Assembly (NCBI GenBank): GCA_034620365.1
Contig: JAQGEQ010000254.1
Span: 248,001-312,000 of the forward strand
Source: Pegea sp. RAD2-039
Taxonomy: Eukaryota; Chordata; Thaliacea; Salpida; Salpidae
Length of the DNA: 64,000 nucleotides
Direction: 5' to 3'
Below the pieces are notes generated by a model. That model was not told the origin of the DNA. It searched no databases and saw only the letters and a program-made list of their open reading frames with translations. The position numbers were made by a program, and so were the translations under genes. Below are positions 50,101-61,366 of this stretch, piece after piece; the stretch's first letter is position 1, and every line of letters starts with the position of its first letter.

Positions 50101-53100
50101 TTATCAATAGCCCTATTTTGAGGAAAATTTCAAAACATGTTTTCTCTTGTAGCTAAAGGTGTTTAGCTAAATTTTAAAGTCTTTTTAGAGTTTTTTAACA
50201 ACTTTTATAAGTTTTATTATTACAACTTGTGATATTGATAAATGTTTTCAGAAACTATTTATCGTGTAAGTTTTTCAATTTGACAAGTGCAAAGTAAACA
50301 ACATGCTATTTAAGTTTATAAGTCGTCGTCAGCTATTTTGTTACATTTACAAGAAAACTCAAGCCCTGTTGCTGCATCTTACAACAAAATACCTTCAAAG
50401 ACAGTTTGATAATATTCAAGTTTGTAGCAATTTACATTTTCTAATTTGTTAAACCTTTTTTTATTAAACTTTTAATTTTTATGTGTGAACTGCTATAAAA
50501 TTATTAATTTAGAAAAAAAAATCATTTTATGAGTTTAGATTGTATAAACCAAATATAATAAAAAAGTAAGGAACATTTTATCATAAAATAGGGCTTTTAT
50601 TAGCTTTTAATAAAATGTTGATTTTGAAATTATTTTAGAAACGTAGAAAACAGTTTTTTTAGATACAACAATATACAATCAATAAGTAAATATTTTTTTC
50701 TAAAAAGTTTTAAAATAATTATTTTTTACGTAATCTAAACTAATGTCAGCATATCTTTGGTTGCGCTTTCGGTTTGTTTATAAACTTGTTTATGAATTTA
50801 ATTATAGTATTGTTTATTTACAACTTTATAATTTATTATTGTTTAGGATAATCATTTTTATTTATATTTTACATAAAAGAAAATTTTTGAAAAGAAACAA
50901 AAGTTTCAGTATAATGAAAATCGACTTTAATAAAATTTTAAAACTACTTTTACTACTTTGAAATGATTAAATTATTAACATTTCCATAATTCTGAAATTC
51001 TAAGTTTAGAAATAAATTGTCCAGACAAAAATCTCTGGTTAAAACACGATTTATTACTGCAGTAAATATTTACAAATTAAATAAGCTTTATTTAAAATCA
51101 ATCCTTCAAATTTTTTAAATACATTTGCTTTTTACTAAAATCAATCTATCATTTAGCAATCTTACTTAAGCTATCTAATTTCAAGGTTGAAAAAATAACT
51201 ATAGTTTGATTCAAGGTGTATTTGACTGAAGTATCATTTACAGGAAGTTTACAAAGTGTAATATGAAGCCTATAGTTAAAGTATACTAGCATAGTTAGAT
51301 GAATTTGTATTCAAAAGAAGTATTTTTTATTTCTAGTAAACAGTTAATAATAAAAGTTTATTTGACTAATATTTATAGAAACAGAAGTTATTCTAAGATT
51401 GCCTTGTTTTTAAATAAAAACCCTATAAGCTGTCTTACTTGTTGCAATAAATGTTTAATGCTAATTCGTTTAGTAATCGCTTTTGAATAACTTGTAATAA
51501 TAACTATTGAATATTAGGTATATGATTGTGAACCATTTGAATCAGCCAAAAGCTATAAAATGATTTACAATCGCAGTTTTTTAGTTAGTTTTTGTTTGAA
51601 AATATTTATTAAGTGAATCAGGTAAAAAAAAAGTATAACTTTTTTCTTAACTTTTTGACAAATCGAAAACATAAACAATGTAAGTTTTTTTTTTAATTTC
51701 AAGTGATAAATTACTTAATGATGTTTTTGCTGTAAATTTAGTAAATATTTTATACATATAATAAAAATATTTTGTGTCTAGGATCAGTAATGACATCAAT
51801 CATTTTATTAGAAATAAAAAAATATTTTAAGTATTTTGTTTTTGCATAAGATAGATTACAGTTTTTTTTTAGAAATAAAAACTCTTGTAGTAAAATAGTT
51901 ACAAGTAACTTTGTTTTATATTTTTATTCAGTTTATATTTATAATTAAGATTGTATAAATAATTAAATGTTATCGACAGATTGAAATCTTGGGATAAATT
52001 ATAAATTGTTTTTATGTAACAAAGCTAAAAATTTAAATACTAAAAATAGTAATTAATACTTTAAAATTAATTTGACTATTTCAAATTCTTTAATTTGTCA
52101 ATCTGTCAAAAGTTATTTTTAATTGGACTCAACTTAAAAACAGAAAAAAGATAAATGAAACCTATTTGGTGTCGAACTGTTATGATTGAATTACTTTTCA
52201 TTCTCCCACAAAAAGCAAGTTCAATCTAACTCTACAAATTATTTACAAAATTACTGCAAAGTTTAACTTTTAAGGACAATTTATTTGTTATTTACAGATA
52301 CAGTCATTATATTCAACTTTTTTATTATACTGGTTTTAAATATCAGATTCAGAGAGAAATTCTTGAAATATTTCGAAACATGTGTAACAGAAAACGGTTA
52401 AACAGCCTTTTTTTAAATAAATCGATTATACCTAAATCTAAGCGTCATGTTTGTAGCAAGACGTCGCCATAGAAACCGCAAAATTCTGTTTATACTCAGC
52501 CAAACAACAGTTAGATCACGAAAGAACGCTTTTAATCAATCAACAAGTTTATTTCGCCCAATTTGGGTAGGTTTGACATTTTCTACAAAAAGCTGCAAAT
52601 ATAAAATTCATTCAACAATTTCAACATTATTTTTAAACATAATATCTTTACTTAAGAATCTTATTAATTTATTTTCACTAAAATTTAGTTAAAGCTTGAA
52701 AACAAATTAAAAATAAAAATACGTTAACGCTGTGAAGTGGCTTTAATCAATTATATAAATTTTGTCAATATTTGTCATTCATCATTACTTACTGATGAAT
52801 GTGTTTTTCAAGTTGTCATTTTTTAAATTTATAATTTGCTTTTATCAGCCTGTGCTGCAGGTTGCAAAACTAAAAATCTTGCATAATTAAATTTATTTTT
52901 ATATATTCAATAATATTTTGAAATAATTGGTTAATAAATGTTATATTTTGTTGTCAACAATTTCTTTGTACTTGTTTAAACTTAACAATTCTCTAAATTG
53001 TTAAATAAATTCAATAAAAGTTCAACAACTACTAAATTAACTTTTATTCTAAAAACTAAACAATGTTAACAATCACCTTCTTATGTTACTATTACATGCA

Positions 53101-55980
53101 ACAATTTTAGAATTTCCAGTTGAAAGTTCCCAAACTTTTTGCCAGATATTTTGGGCTGTGGTTTTGACGTTATTAAAGTTTAGCGTGGGTTTGTCGTCAA
53201 CTATCTGCTTCTTTCATGCTGTTTGCACTTTAAAAAACTTTTCTTCATTTCACAATTACTGATTACTTCCGTTCTTTAGTCTCTAGTCATTTCTCAAACT
53301 ATTTTTTGTTTTTTTTTCTTTTAAGATCAATGATTTGGTCGTTTCGCCCATTAGTGGGTGACTGTCGTGGGAATATCTAGTTGGTGGTTTAGCTTTGAAT
53401 CGACATCATACATCAAAATCTTGCATTTGCTTTTTTTGTTTAAATGCAGACGACATAGCAGAAGAGTTTTGTGAATGCCTAAAAGCTTTGAGACTTTAGT
53501 TGGTTTCCAAAGAACATTTTTTTCACTTAAAATATTTTTCCAAATATTATTTTCCAGACTAGTAAATGAGTTGCTCGTCAGTTGTAAGAATAGATTATGA
53601 AATCTTTTTAAAGACTTGTAAGAATGATAAGCAACATTCACTTAAATAGTTTCTCGAAACAAGTTGTATCTTAGTTACTTCTTTAAGTCCTTTATAAATA
53701 GATTGAAGCTATATAATTAGCATCTTGTTTTGTATCTCTTATCTAAAATAATTCTGTTTTTCTCTGACAATTACTGGCTGTAAGTGATGATGTATCATTT
53801 CCATGCTTTAATAGTTCAATAAAATGTTAATTTTTGTATTCTAATTACAGTTTCTTTTAAGTTGAATTGCAATTTTTTTGGATTTAATTTGTCGCTAACG
53901 ACTGTTTACTATAAATGAAGGCAGAAAAACCAACTTTTTTCAATGTATTAAATTGCTTAATAGAGGTAGATTAGATTAAAGTTTAGGATTGATATAAACT
54001 ATTAGGATAATTCCAGCAAATAACATTTATATTTAAGCAAAATTTTTGTGGAAAATTTAGAAGTGTTGTTTTAGACAAGTTTATACAATCAGTAACAAAC
54101 AAGATTATATATATTTTGTTGCCTGACTTTAATATGCCTCACAAAACGATGAAGTAATTAAGTTAAATACAAATTACAAGTTTATTCTTTAATTTTGTCT
54201 TCCATTTAGTCTAAGTTAATTATTAAATCGTCTTTTTAGTGTATCTTAATGTATAAAAAACTTTATAAAAATTGATATTTATATAAATTTATAAACTTTT
54301 TTGAATTTATAGATAGTCTTAAATCTTTATTATAAAATAATATTTATAACAAATTGAAAATGTTTATGAATACTTAGTCATAGATAATAATATTCATACC
54401 AAAAGCTTTTTAAATTATCTATAATTTAAAAGTTTCTAGCTTTTTGCAGATGTATTTTGCTAAAAGATTGGCTTTTACTTAGTTACAACTTAATGTGATA
54501 AGTAATGGAAAATATTGTAATGAATAATTTATATCAGATGTTAAAGATTTTTTGTAGTTTCTGATTAAACTTCAGTGCTTTAAAAATAATCTTACTGTTT
54601 TGAAAATTTTCTGAAATCCGAGAAATAATAGAATTACTTAAATTAAATTAACAAATGAAATTATTACGCAAAGTAATTACGCAATCACCAAGGTTAGCTT
54701 AAATAATTTTCTAATTTACTTTCTATCTTAAAGTTCAATAAACTTCCTCTATTTTGTAATATTTTATTCATTTTTAACCATATAATTTCGGGTCAACATG
54801 TTAAAAAACCAGAATGGGTTTTTCAAAATATTATTTAAAATTTGATAAATATGTTGGTTCGTAGCAAAAAGCTTAACAAAAACAAGTTTGTGTTTTTCAT
54901 AAAGTTTAAACTTCAATTTTTGTTTTTGAATTGGCATACCTAAATGCTTCTATTTTTGGAAAAACAGTTTATACCATGTAGACAAGTTTGTATTCGACAT
55001 GCTAATCGGTTTCGTTTAATCATTTGAAACTAGTCGAAGTTATTAATTGTTGAGAGCTGGCAGAAGTATAAATAAACCTCTTTAGAGAGAGAATTAAAAG
55101 GACTTTTTCATATTTTTTGCAATTAATTCAAATTAGTAAAAGAGTACATCGTTTCGCTTGATTAATCCCAACATTTGAGAAAACGAAATAAAAAGAAAAA
55201 CTGTTTTTGTTTGTTAGTTAATGGGCCGGTTACAATAGCATTATGAAGGTGATGTAAATTTCACAGACGAATAAGGAAGTTGATGTGGTTACCATGACAA
55301 CTTGGCGGCTTTTCTGTCTTAACGAGTAAATCCTTTTGCATGCAGTTGTATATGTACAACTGTTAAAACTTACAAGAAGGTGCTTAATCTATCTAGATCT
55401 TTTGAGTTTTGTTTATTTATATTTTGTTTCGATTGCATTGCTGAGATTTTGTAGATAAATATTTTCTGATTTGATCTGTTTCCAAAAATATAATCAATAA
55501 ATCAGTTTAGAAATTTATTTTCCGACTTATTTGAAAAGCAAGCTGCAGGTGGTGTGCAATATAATCGTACAAAATATAATTCCAAAATTCCTTCAGATAC
55601 AACAAATTATTTCTCATCATTTTTTAAGAGGTTCTACAGTCTGAGCAACTCAATCAACTCAAATACGATTCTTTACTCATTTAAAAAATAAAATAAACAG
55701 AAAGAATTTGTTGTTGTTGTTGATCATGAGTTAAATGTAATTAAACAAATGATTCATTTAAAGAAATCTGGAGATTTCAGTTTTTTTTATGCTTGCGGTA
55801 ATATAAGCAAAGTTTTTTTTTAAGAATCAGATGACCTCATCTAAATAAGATCGATCACTTGCACGAATGACTCTTTTAACTTTTCAGTAACCAATTCACA
55901 AATTTCAACCTGAGTTAACTTCAATTTATTTTTCAGAGTTTTAGTCATTTAAGTTTTAAATTTATCAAATCTAGAAGTTT
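47133..55980. other. Long AT-rich region upstream of the GPCR
   Basis: Nearly 9 kb without a gene I can support. Open frames at 52447-52692 (plus), 53351-53641 (minus) and 50743-50961 (plus) lack recognisable motifs. There is one exact TGACGTCA at 47777, a TGTTGTTG run near 55710, and a strong RFX-like site at 55288. Part may be 5' UTR, promoter or unrecognised noncoding transcript. Confidence 0.5.
55288..55301 (+). promoter_or_regulatory. RFX X-box-like site upstream of the GPCR gene
   Basis: GTTACC-AT-GACAAC is a two-half-site inverted repeat matching the RFX X-box layout, with one weak position in the right half. It lies 680 bp upstream of the receptor start codon. In animals such sites mark genes of ciliated cells; whether this one is used is unknown. 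Confidence 0.4.
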
Positions 55981-58027
55981 ATGATGACAACTCCTCAACC
56001 GGATCATCTTCTGATGCTTCAGACTTTAAATATCTCAAGAAATCTGAGCGGATGTGCGCAAAGACACAACACGTCTTTCCTCTTCTTTATTCTGCTTCCG
56101 GTTTTGGCAATCATCATCAACTGCTTCGTACTCCTAGCTGTGTTGAGAAGTTACCGTAAACTAGTCCGTCGGAACCACGTCTACATCCACGTCTGCTCAA
56201 ATCTTTGCGCCAATCTTTTATTTGGAGTCCTTGCTCTTATCCAAGTTAGTCTATAGGATGAGTAATTACTAGATGCTTTGAATTTGTGGTTATTTTAATG
56301 TTCAATGATCAAGCAGTTTTGATTGTGATGTCTTTGATGATAAAGTAAAATCTTAGAGATTGCTACGTGATATTTGTATCTGTTTATCATAAACTTATCA
56401 GTGACTACCTCATAATTGACAGCTTGCTGCTATTCTGTTGACGTCATCAACATACTCTTTTGGTGCAGAACTATTTTTTAACCAATTGTTGTGATTGCGG
56501 TGATTGAAAAGTTTAATTTTTAAATATACTTCCAAAAAAAAGAATATATTCTGATTTTTTAAGGATTTGGCATAAAGTATTCATTAAATTTGTCAATTTC
56601 TATTATTTCATGCTAAAAATAAAACCAACAAATAAATATAACAAAGAAAAAATATTACTTTATTGGCGTATTTCCATATTGACTTATTTCGGAAGTTACT
56701 GAGATTATTCGTCGATAAATGAGAACTTTAAAGACTTCAATTGAGCAATTCACTTTGAAAATTATTTCGTCGTTTTAACTATTAATTGATTAATTCAAAA
56801 CTTTCTACAATAAATTTACAAATAATAAAAATTATCACAAATTTTTACTCCTAATCTTTTGTTTCAGATTTTTTGTCTTTATTTTAATATTGGTGGACAT
56901 CCTAGTCATCCGGAACCGGCCAAAAGACCTGAAATCCAGGAAGGAATGAAGCCAGTTTGGACGTTCTACAAAGGTCTACTATGTGGCATGTTTCTGGTAA
57001 TGAGTGGAAATATCGGTAAGTTAATCAGCTGAAACAAAACAGAAATAATTAATGACATCATATCGAACAGGTTTACTAATCGATAGTATTCGCGATTCAA
57101 CTATTACGCAACTACGGTTGACATCTGGGTATCGACGTCATACAGAGCGAAGTGACAGTACCAATGAAAATTGCTGGTGAGTATGTGACGTCATCACAAC
57201 AGCGCCGCCTGACGGTGAACTTTATTCAAACAGCAGGATGTCTTATACAGCAAAAGCAACCATCTCAACCGCTGTGTTGTGGGTCGCCCCCTTTATCTAT
57301 GTTGCCATAGCAATGGGCGATTACAACTGTTCAGCGACTTGTGAGTGTCTGACGGAGTGTTTCCCGAATATCGCGAATAGTAGTTATGATCCTACTTGTT
57401 CCCGCGTGTTTCCACCAATGAAAAACATATGGTTGCTTTTTACTGTGATCTCGTGGGCATTAGGTCTCGTCTTCATCTTCTTCTATTTGAAGCGGTTCGT
57501 TTGAAGCGTTTTTCACATCTTTTGCTGCTAATCATGAAATTTTCAGATCATCAACTGAAGTCTTCAACATCCAACGTCAACTTCATCTCTTCTCTGGAAG
57601 CGTGAAGCACCAAAGCGCGCGAGAAAGTCCAGAAAGTCACTCCCCAGAAAAAATCAGAGACTCTCTCGAGTCAGAAGAGCCTCAAATAAACTCTACAGAA
57701 GAAGATGTGAGAAGCAGAAACTCATCAATCACAATGAAGAGACTAGGGATCAGATTTAAAGTCGGGAAGATGGTTACATACCACATGAAGTATGTCTTGT
57801 GGTTGTACATCACTTATCTCACAATGACTGCTCCTTCAATGATTCTTTTCATGATTGACATCATCAAACCGGGACACGTGCTCAATATGATCACCATCAA
57901 CTTCTGTTTATGTTGTCCTTTCATCTACTGCTATCTTTGTCCCTTTATTTTAGTACGTTGTCTTCCGGGGGTCAAATCTTCACTTTCTGATCTCTGCTTC
58001 TCTCTATATACAAAAACCTCTCGATGA
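55981..58027 (+). CDS. Orphan seven-transmembrane receptor, divergent rhodopsin-like
   Basis: Five exons: 55981-56244, 56868-57015, 57071-57176, 57237-57494 and 57547-58027, giving 418 residues. Seven hydrophobic helices are visible: FLFFILLPVLAIIINCFVLL (with the class A Asn), VYIHVCSNLCANLLFGVLAL, FYKGLLCGMFLVMSGNIGLL, ISTAVLWVAPFIYVAIAM, NIWLLFTVISWALGLVFIFF, WLYITYLTMTAPSMILFM and MITINFCLCCPFIYCYLCPF. The last resembles the NPxxY helix (CPFIY). The DRY position is changed (DSIRD) and helix 2 lacks the usual Asp, so it is a divergent class A-type receptor. The second extracellular loop is Cys-rich. The third intracellular loop is long, with many Ser and Glu. The acceptor of exon 4 could also be 57234. 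Ligand unknown. Confidence 0.8.
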
Positions 58028-59349
58028 AGAATCGCGCAAAATTGCAAAAAGACATTTTATCTTTTCTATAAAAGCTTTATCAAGCTTATTGGCGTCTAGA
58101 GGCTTGCCCCTTCTGCTTATGTTGTTGTATTATTTTCTCTTGTACGCGATCGTGCACTTGTTGAAATATTTCGAATTACTTTCGCTATTGTATTTAACAA
58201 AATAAAAAATAAACAATCCTTTAATGTTTTAAGTATCTTTGAGTTAGTTTATTTGAAGAATAAGGTCAAATAGTAAGTTGTAACCAATTTAGGTGACCTT
58301 ATTCCAATGAAATGAGTTTTCAATTAAGGTGACGTTACTGAATCCTTTCTCACCTTCTAGTGTGATTGACGTCACAATAGAATCGCGATGAGATATGGAA
58401 AGTTGCAAATAAAACGATGTATTAGTCCAAGTATTAAGTTGAGATCTCAAAATTAGTTAGAGATTAAGTGAACGAAAGTCTGAGATAAGTCTTTGTGGGA
58501 ATTTCGAGTAATCATATTTTGATTCAGATTGATTTGTTTATAATAAAAATAAGTTTAAAGTAATAGTTTTTATTTAACTTCGAATGAGTTAGTGTAGAAA
58601 GAACATTTATTAAATCCTACTATTTATAATAATAGAAGACATATTTAACTTTTAAAGTTTAAATACTAACTAAAGCTTAAAGAGCTGTAAAGATAATCCT
58701 TTTAATCAAAATATTTGAAGTCTTTACACTTGATTAAACTTTGTAAATGCAACCATGAAAGCTTTCCAACAACTTCTATGAAGTTATTTGATTTTCTATT
58801 TTATTTTTAAGCCACCTGTCATTAGTTGCTTAAAGCCAATAAAGGAAGTGATTGAATTCTGTATAAATCAATAACTGAAGAATATTACTATTAGAAATGT
58901 CGACTTGCTATTATATCAGTCGCTAAGAAAAGCAGAAGAGTAATTGTGATTGGTCGAAAAACTGTTGATTCAACTTATCTGTCGGCTGTACACATAAAAA
59001 TTACATCATCACTACAGAAGACATCAAATAGAAAAGTTAAATTGCAATAAATGCAATTGATTAAGTTTTGCTGAAGACAGGAATTTATTTCATTTTGATT
59101 TCATTTTCAATTATTTAGAAGGATATAGAAAGAAATGCTTGATTGATTTTAAGCATATAGAGTTATTGAAGCGTGCAAAAGTCATATGACTTCTAGATTG
59201 ATGAAATAAATCGTCTTCCACAGCTCAAAAGGTGTAGTTGAGGATGATGAGTTTGAAGAGATCTCAGTTTGAAAACTTTTAAAGTCATTTTACTTCATTG
59301 ATTTTTTGTTTAACTTGAAATTTTTTTAGGTGTATAAGATTGTGTAAAG
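58028..59349. other. Intergenic region between GPCR and fibulin-like gene
   Basis: About 1.3 kb. The receptor's likely poly(A) signals lie near 58201-58212. An exact TGACGTCA lies at 58367. A short GGTGACCTTATT/AAGGTGACGTTA similarity lies near 58291-58337. No coding content seen. Confidence 0.5.
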
Positions 59350-61123
59350 ATGGCTTCCTGCAAACTGAGTCTTTATCTTCTTATGATCTTTATGATCAAT
59401 ACTGGATTTGGATGCGAGTATCATCGAAGATTAGAAGAGATGAGGAGAAAGATGGAAGTGAGTGTCTTGTATATAATTTACAAAATTATCTAAACAATTA
59501 TGTAAAAAGGCAGAAAGATTACGAAACCAACAAAATGTGGTACTTTCTGAAACAAAGGCGAACTTAATGGCTGAAGGTCATGTACACGCCGGAGAAGAGA
59601 CCAACATGAACCATCATGTTAATCCAAATACACCAGCTAAACTACCAACTAAAACTGTTTACCAACTTACACCTTTGGGTAACAATTTAGGAGTTTATAA
59701 TCGACTTTACAACCAAGGTAAGTTAGTTAATGTTGTCTAGAAGTTTTATGAATAATTTTGATTATTTTTAAAGCTAGAAACACTCATGGAATGCAATGTC
59801 CAGGCAGTAATATATTCTGCCCAGTAGGAACCCATTGTGTTGTTCTTAATGGAAATTACAGGTTAAAAAAAATGTCTTTTAGTATTTAGTTTATAACCGA
59901 TTTACTCAGATGTCAAAGACCTTCGACGGCGACTTGTGCGAAAGGACTGAAGAAAGTGCAAATTACAGCAACAAAATTTCGTTGTGAAGGTTATATAAAC
60001 AAATAAACAACTATTTAAAGTATTTTATTCTCAATACGTTAATATATTCGGTCAATTAACTCTAAGATTCCCACATTTTAAGTCGTCGTCTAATATATTA
60101 CTTCTACTGGTTTCAGATGTCAATGAATGTGAAGATGAAGAATTAAATGATTGTGAACACACTTGTAGAAATTTGTTCGGTTCATACAGATGTGAATGCC
60201 CACCTGGCTTCGAACTAACTGCTGAAGGATGTCTTGGTTAGTTTATGATTCTAACTCGCTGTTTTGTTATTCTATTTGATGATTACAGATAGAGATGAAT
60301 GTAGTGGGGCGTATTCAGTTTGTCAATTTACTTGTATAAACACAGAAGGTAGTTACGAATGTACTTGTCCTGAAGGTTATGAACTTCATAATGATCGGCT
60401 TTGTAGAGGTTTGTTTGTTTATTAAATCATGTATTCGAGTATTTATATCTTTTTATGTTTTAGATGTAGATGAATGTGAAGCTGAGGACACATGTTCAGA
60501 AACGGAGTCTTGTTTCAATTTATATGGAGGATATGAATGTCTTCTTCCTAATGAGTGTGATGAGGGTTACAGTAGAGCAGCTGCTACGGGGTAAATAATT
60601 GAAGATGAAATTCTTTTTGATTAAAATATTTGTGAAGATATTTCAAATATTTACTTCAAATTCCAGGAAACAATTTCAACAAATTAATTTTGTGTATCTT
60701 CCAGAACTTGCGTCATTGAGGACTACAATGAAGCTTTCAACTTTGCTCAACCTTACTCAGTGATGAGTAGAAGGATTGCTCTTCATAGTGGCTACTCTGC
60801 TAATAGTGAAGTAGCAAGATTGAAGTTCCATCGAAGCCAGGGACACTATTACAGATTTAAGATCGAAAACGGAGCAGATAATTTCTGGTAATCATTCATG
60901 AGTCACGTGATTAGTTTCTATATCTTAACTTCACAGGATTCAACGTAAAACTCATTTACGTGAAATTGTGGTGGTCATTAAAAACGTCCACAAGCTAATT
61001 GGACCAGCCACACACCAACTGACCATCGTCATATATGACTCACAAAGTTATGGACGAAGCAGAAGCAGTAATTTTATGAATCGAGTCGAAATGTTTTTCG
61101 TCGTTTCGCCCTATTCGTTTTAA
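59350..61123 (+). CDS. Fibulin-like secreted extracellular matrix protein
   Basis: Nine exons: 59350-59457, 59510-59717, 59774-59861, 59910-59989, 60117-60236, 60289-60408, 60464-60590, 60705-60887 and 60937-61123, giving 406 residues. Residues 1-22 form a signal peptide (MASCKLSLYLLMIFMINTGF). A charged, probably coiled-coil segment follows (YHRRLEEMRRKMEAERLRN). Next is a Cys-rich module (QCPGSNIFCPVGTHC). Three EGF-like repeats follow, two opening with calcium-binding DVNEC and DVDEC and one with DRDEC, and carrying GSYRCECPPGFEL and GSYECTCPEGYEL. The C-terminal fibulin domain has YSVMSRRIALHSG, VARLKFHRSQGHYYRFKI and REIVVVIKNVHKLIGPATHQ. Each EGF repeat sits on its own phase-1 exon. The layout is nearest fibulin-7 or short fibulins. 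The orthologue is not certain. Confidence 0.87.
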
Positions 61124-61127
61124 TAAA
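61122..61127 (+). terminator. AATAAA overlapping the stop codon of the fibulin-like gene
   Basis: The stop TAA (61121-61123) is followed directly by TAAA, so the hexamer AATAAA starts inside the stop codon. No other AATAAA was noted before the convergent gene ends at 61367. Confidence 0.5.
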
Positions 61128-61366
61128 CATCAAGCATTAAAAGAACTTCGAAGCGAACAACGCCCTCTTGTGTCGTCATCAGATTCAGTCGAGCGTGACG
61201 TGTCACGTGACTTCTAGAAATTTTAAGCAATCAGAAAAAAAGAGAAATTAGTGAAGTGTAACGAGATAGGTTTTTATAAAGATGAAATTGAGATGTTATT
61301 GACAGGACTTGAGTTGATTTGACATGATGAAGCTCTTTGTTTGATCTTTCTCGTAATGTCCAGCTC
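61128..61366. other. Convergent gap between fibulin-like and CACHD1-like genes
   Basis: 239 bp separating two convergent genes, so their 3' UTRs may abut or overlap. It contains GTGACGTGTCACGTGAC at 61196-61212, a compact block with a CACGTG palindrome. Confidence 0.5.

Noticed and set aside
53351-53641. 96-codon minus-strand open frame upstream of the receptor
   Set aside because: No motif, no supporting promoter or splice context; might be a decayed fragment, but nothing shows this.
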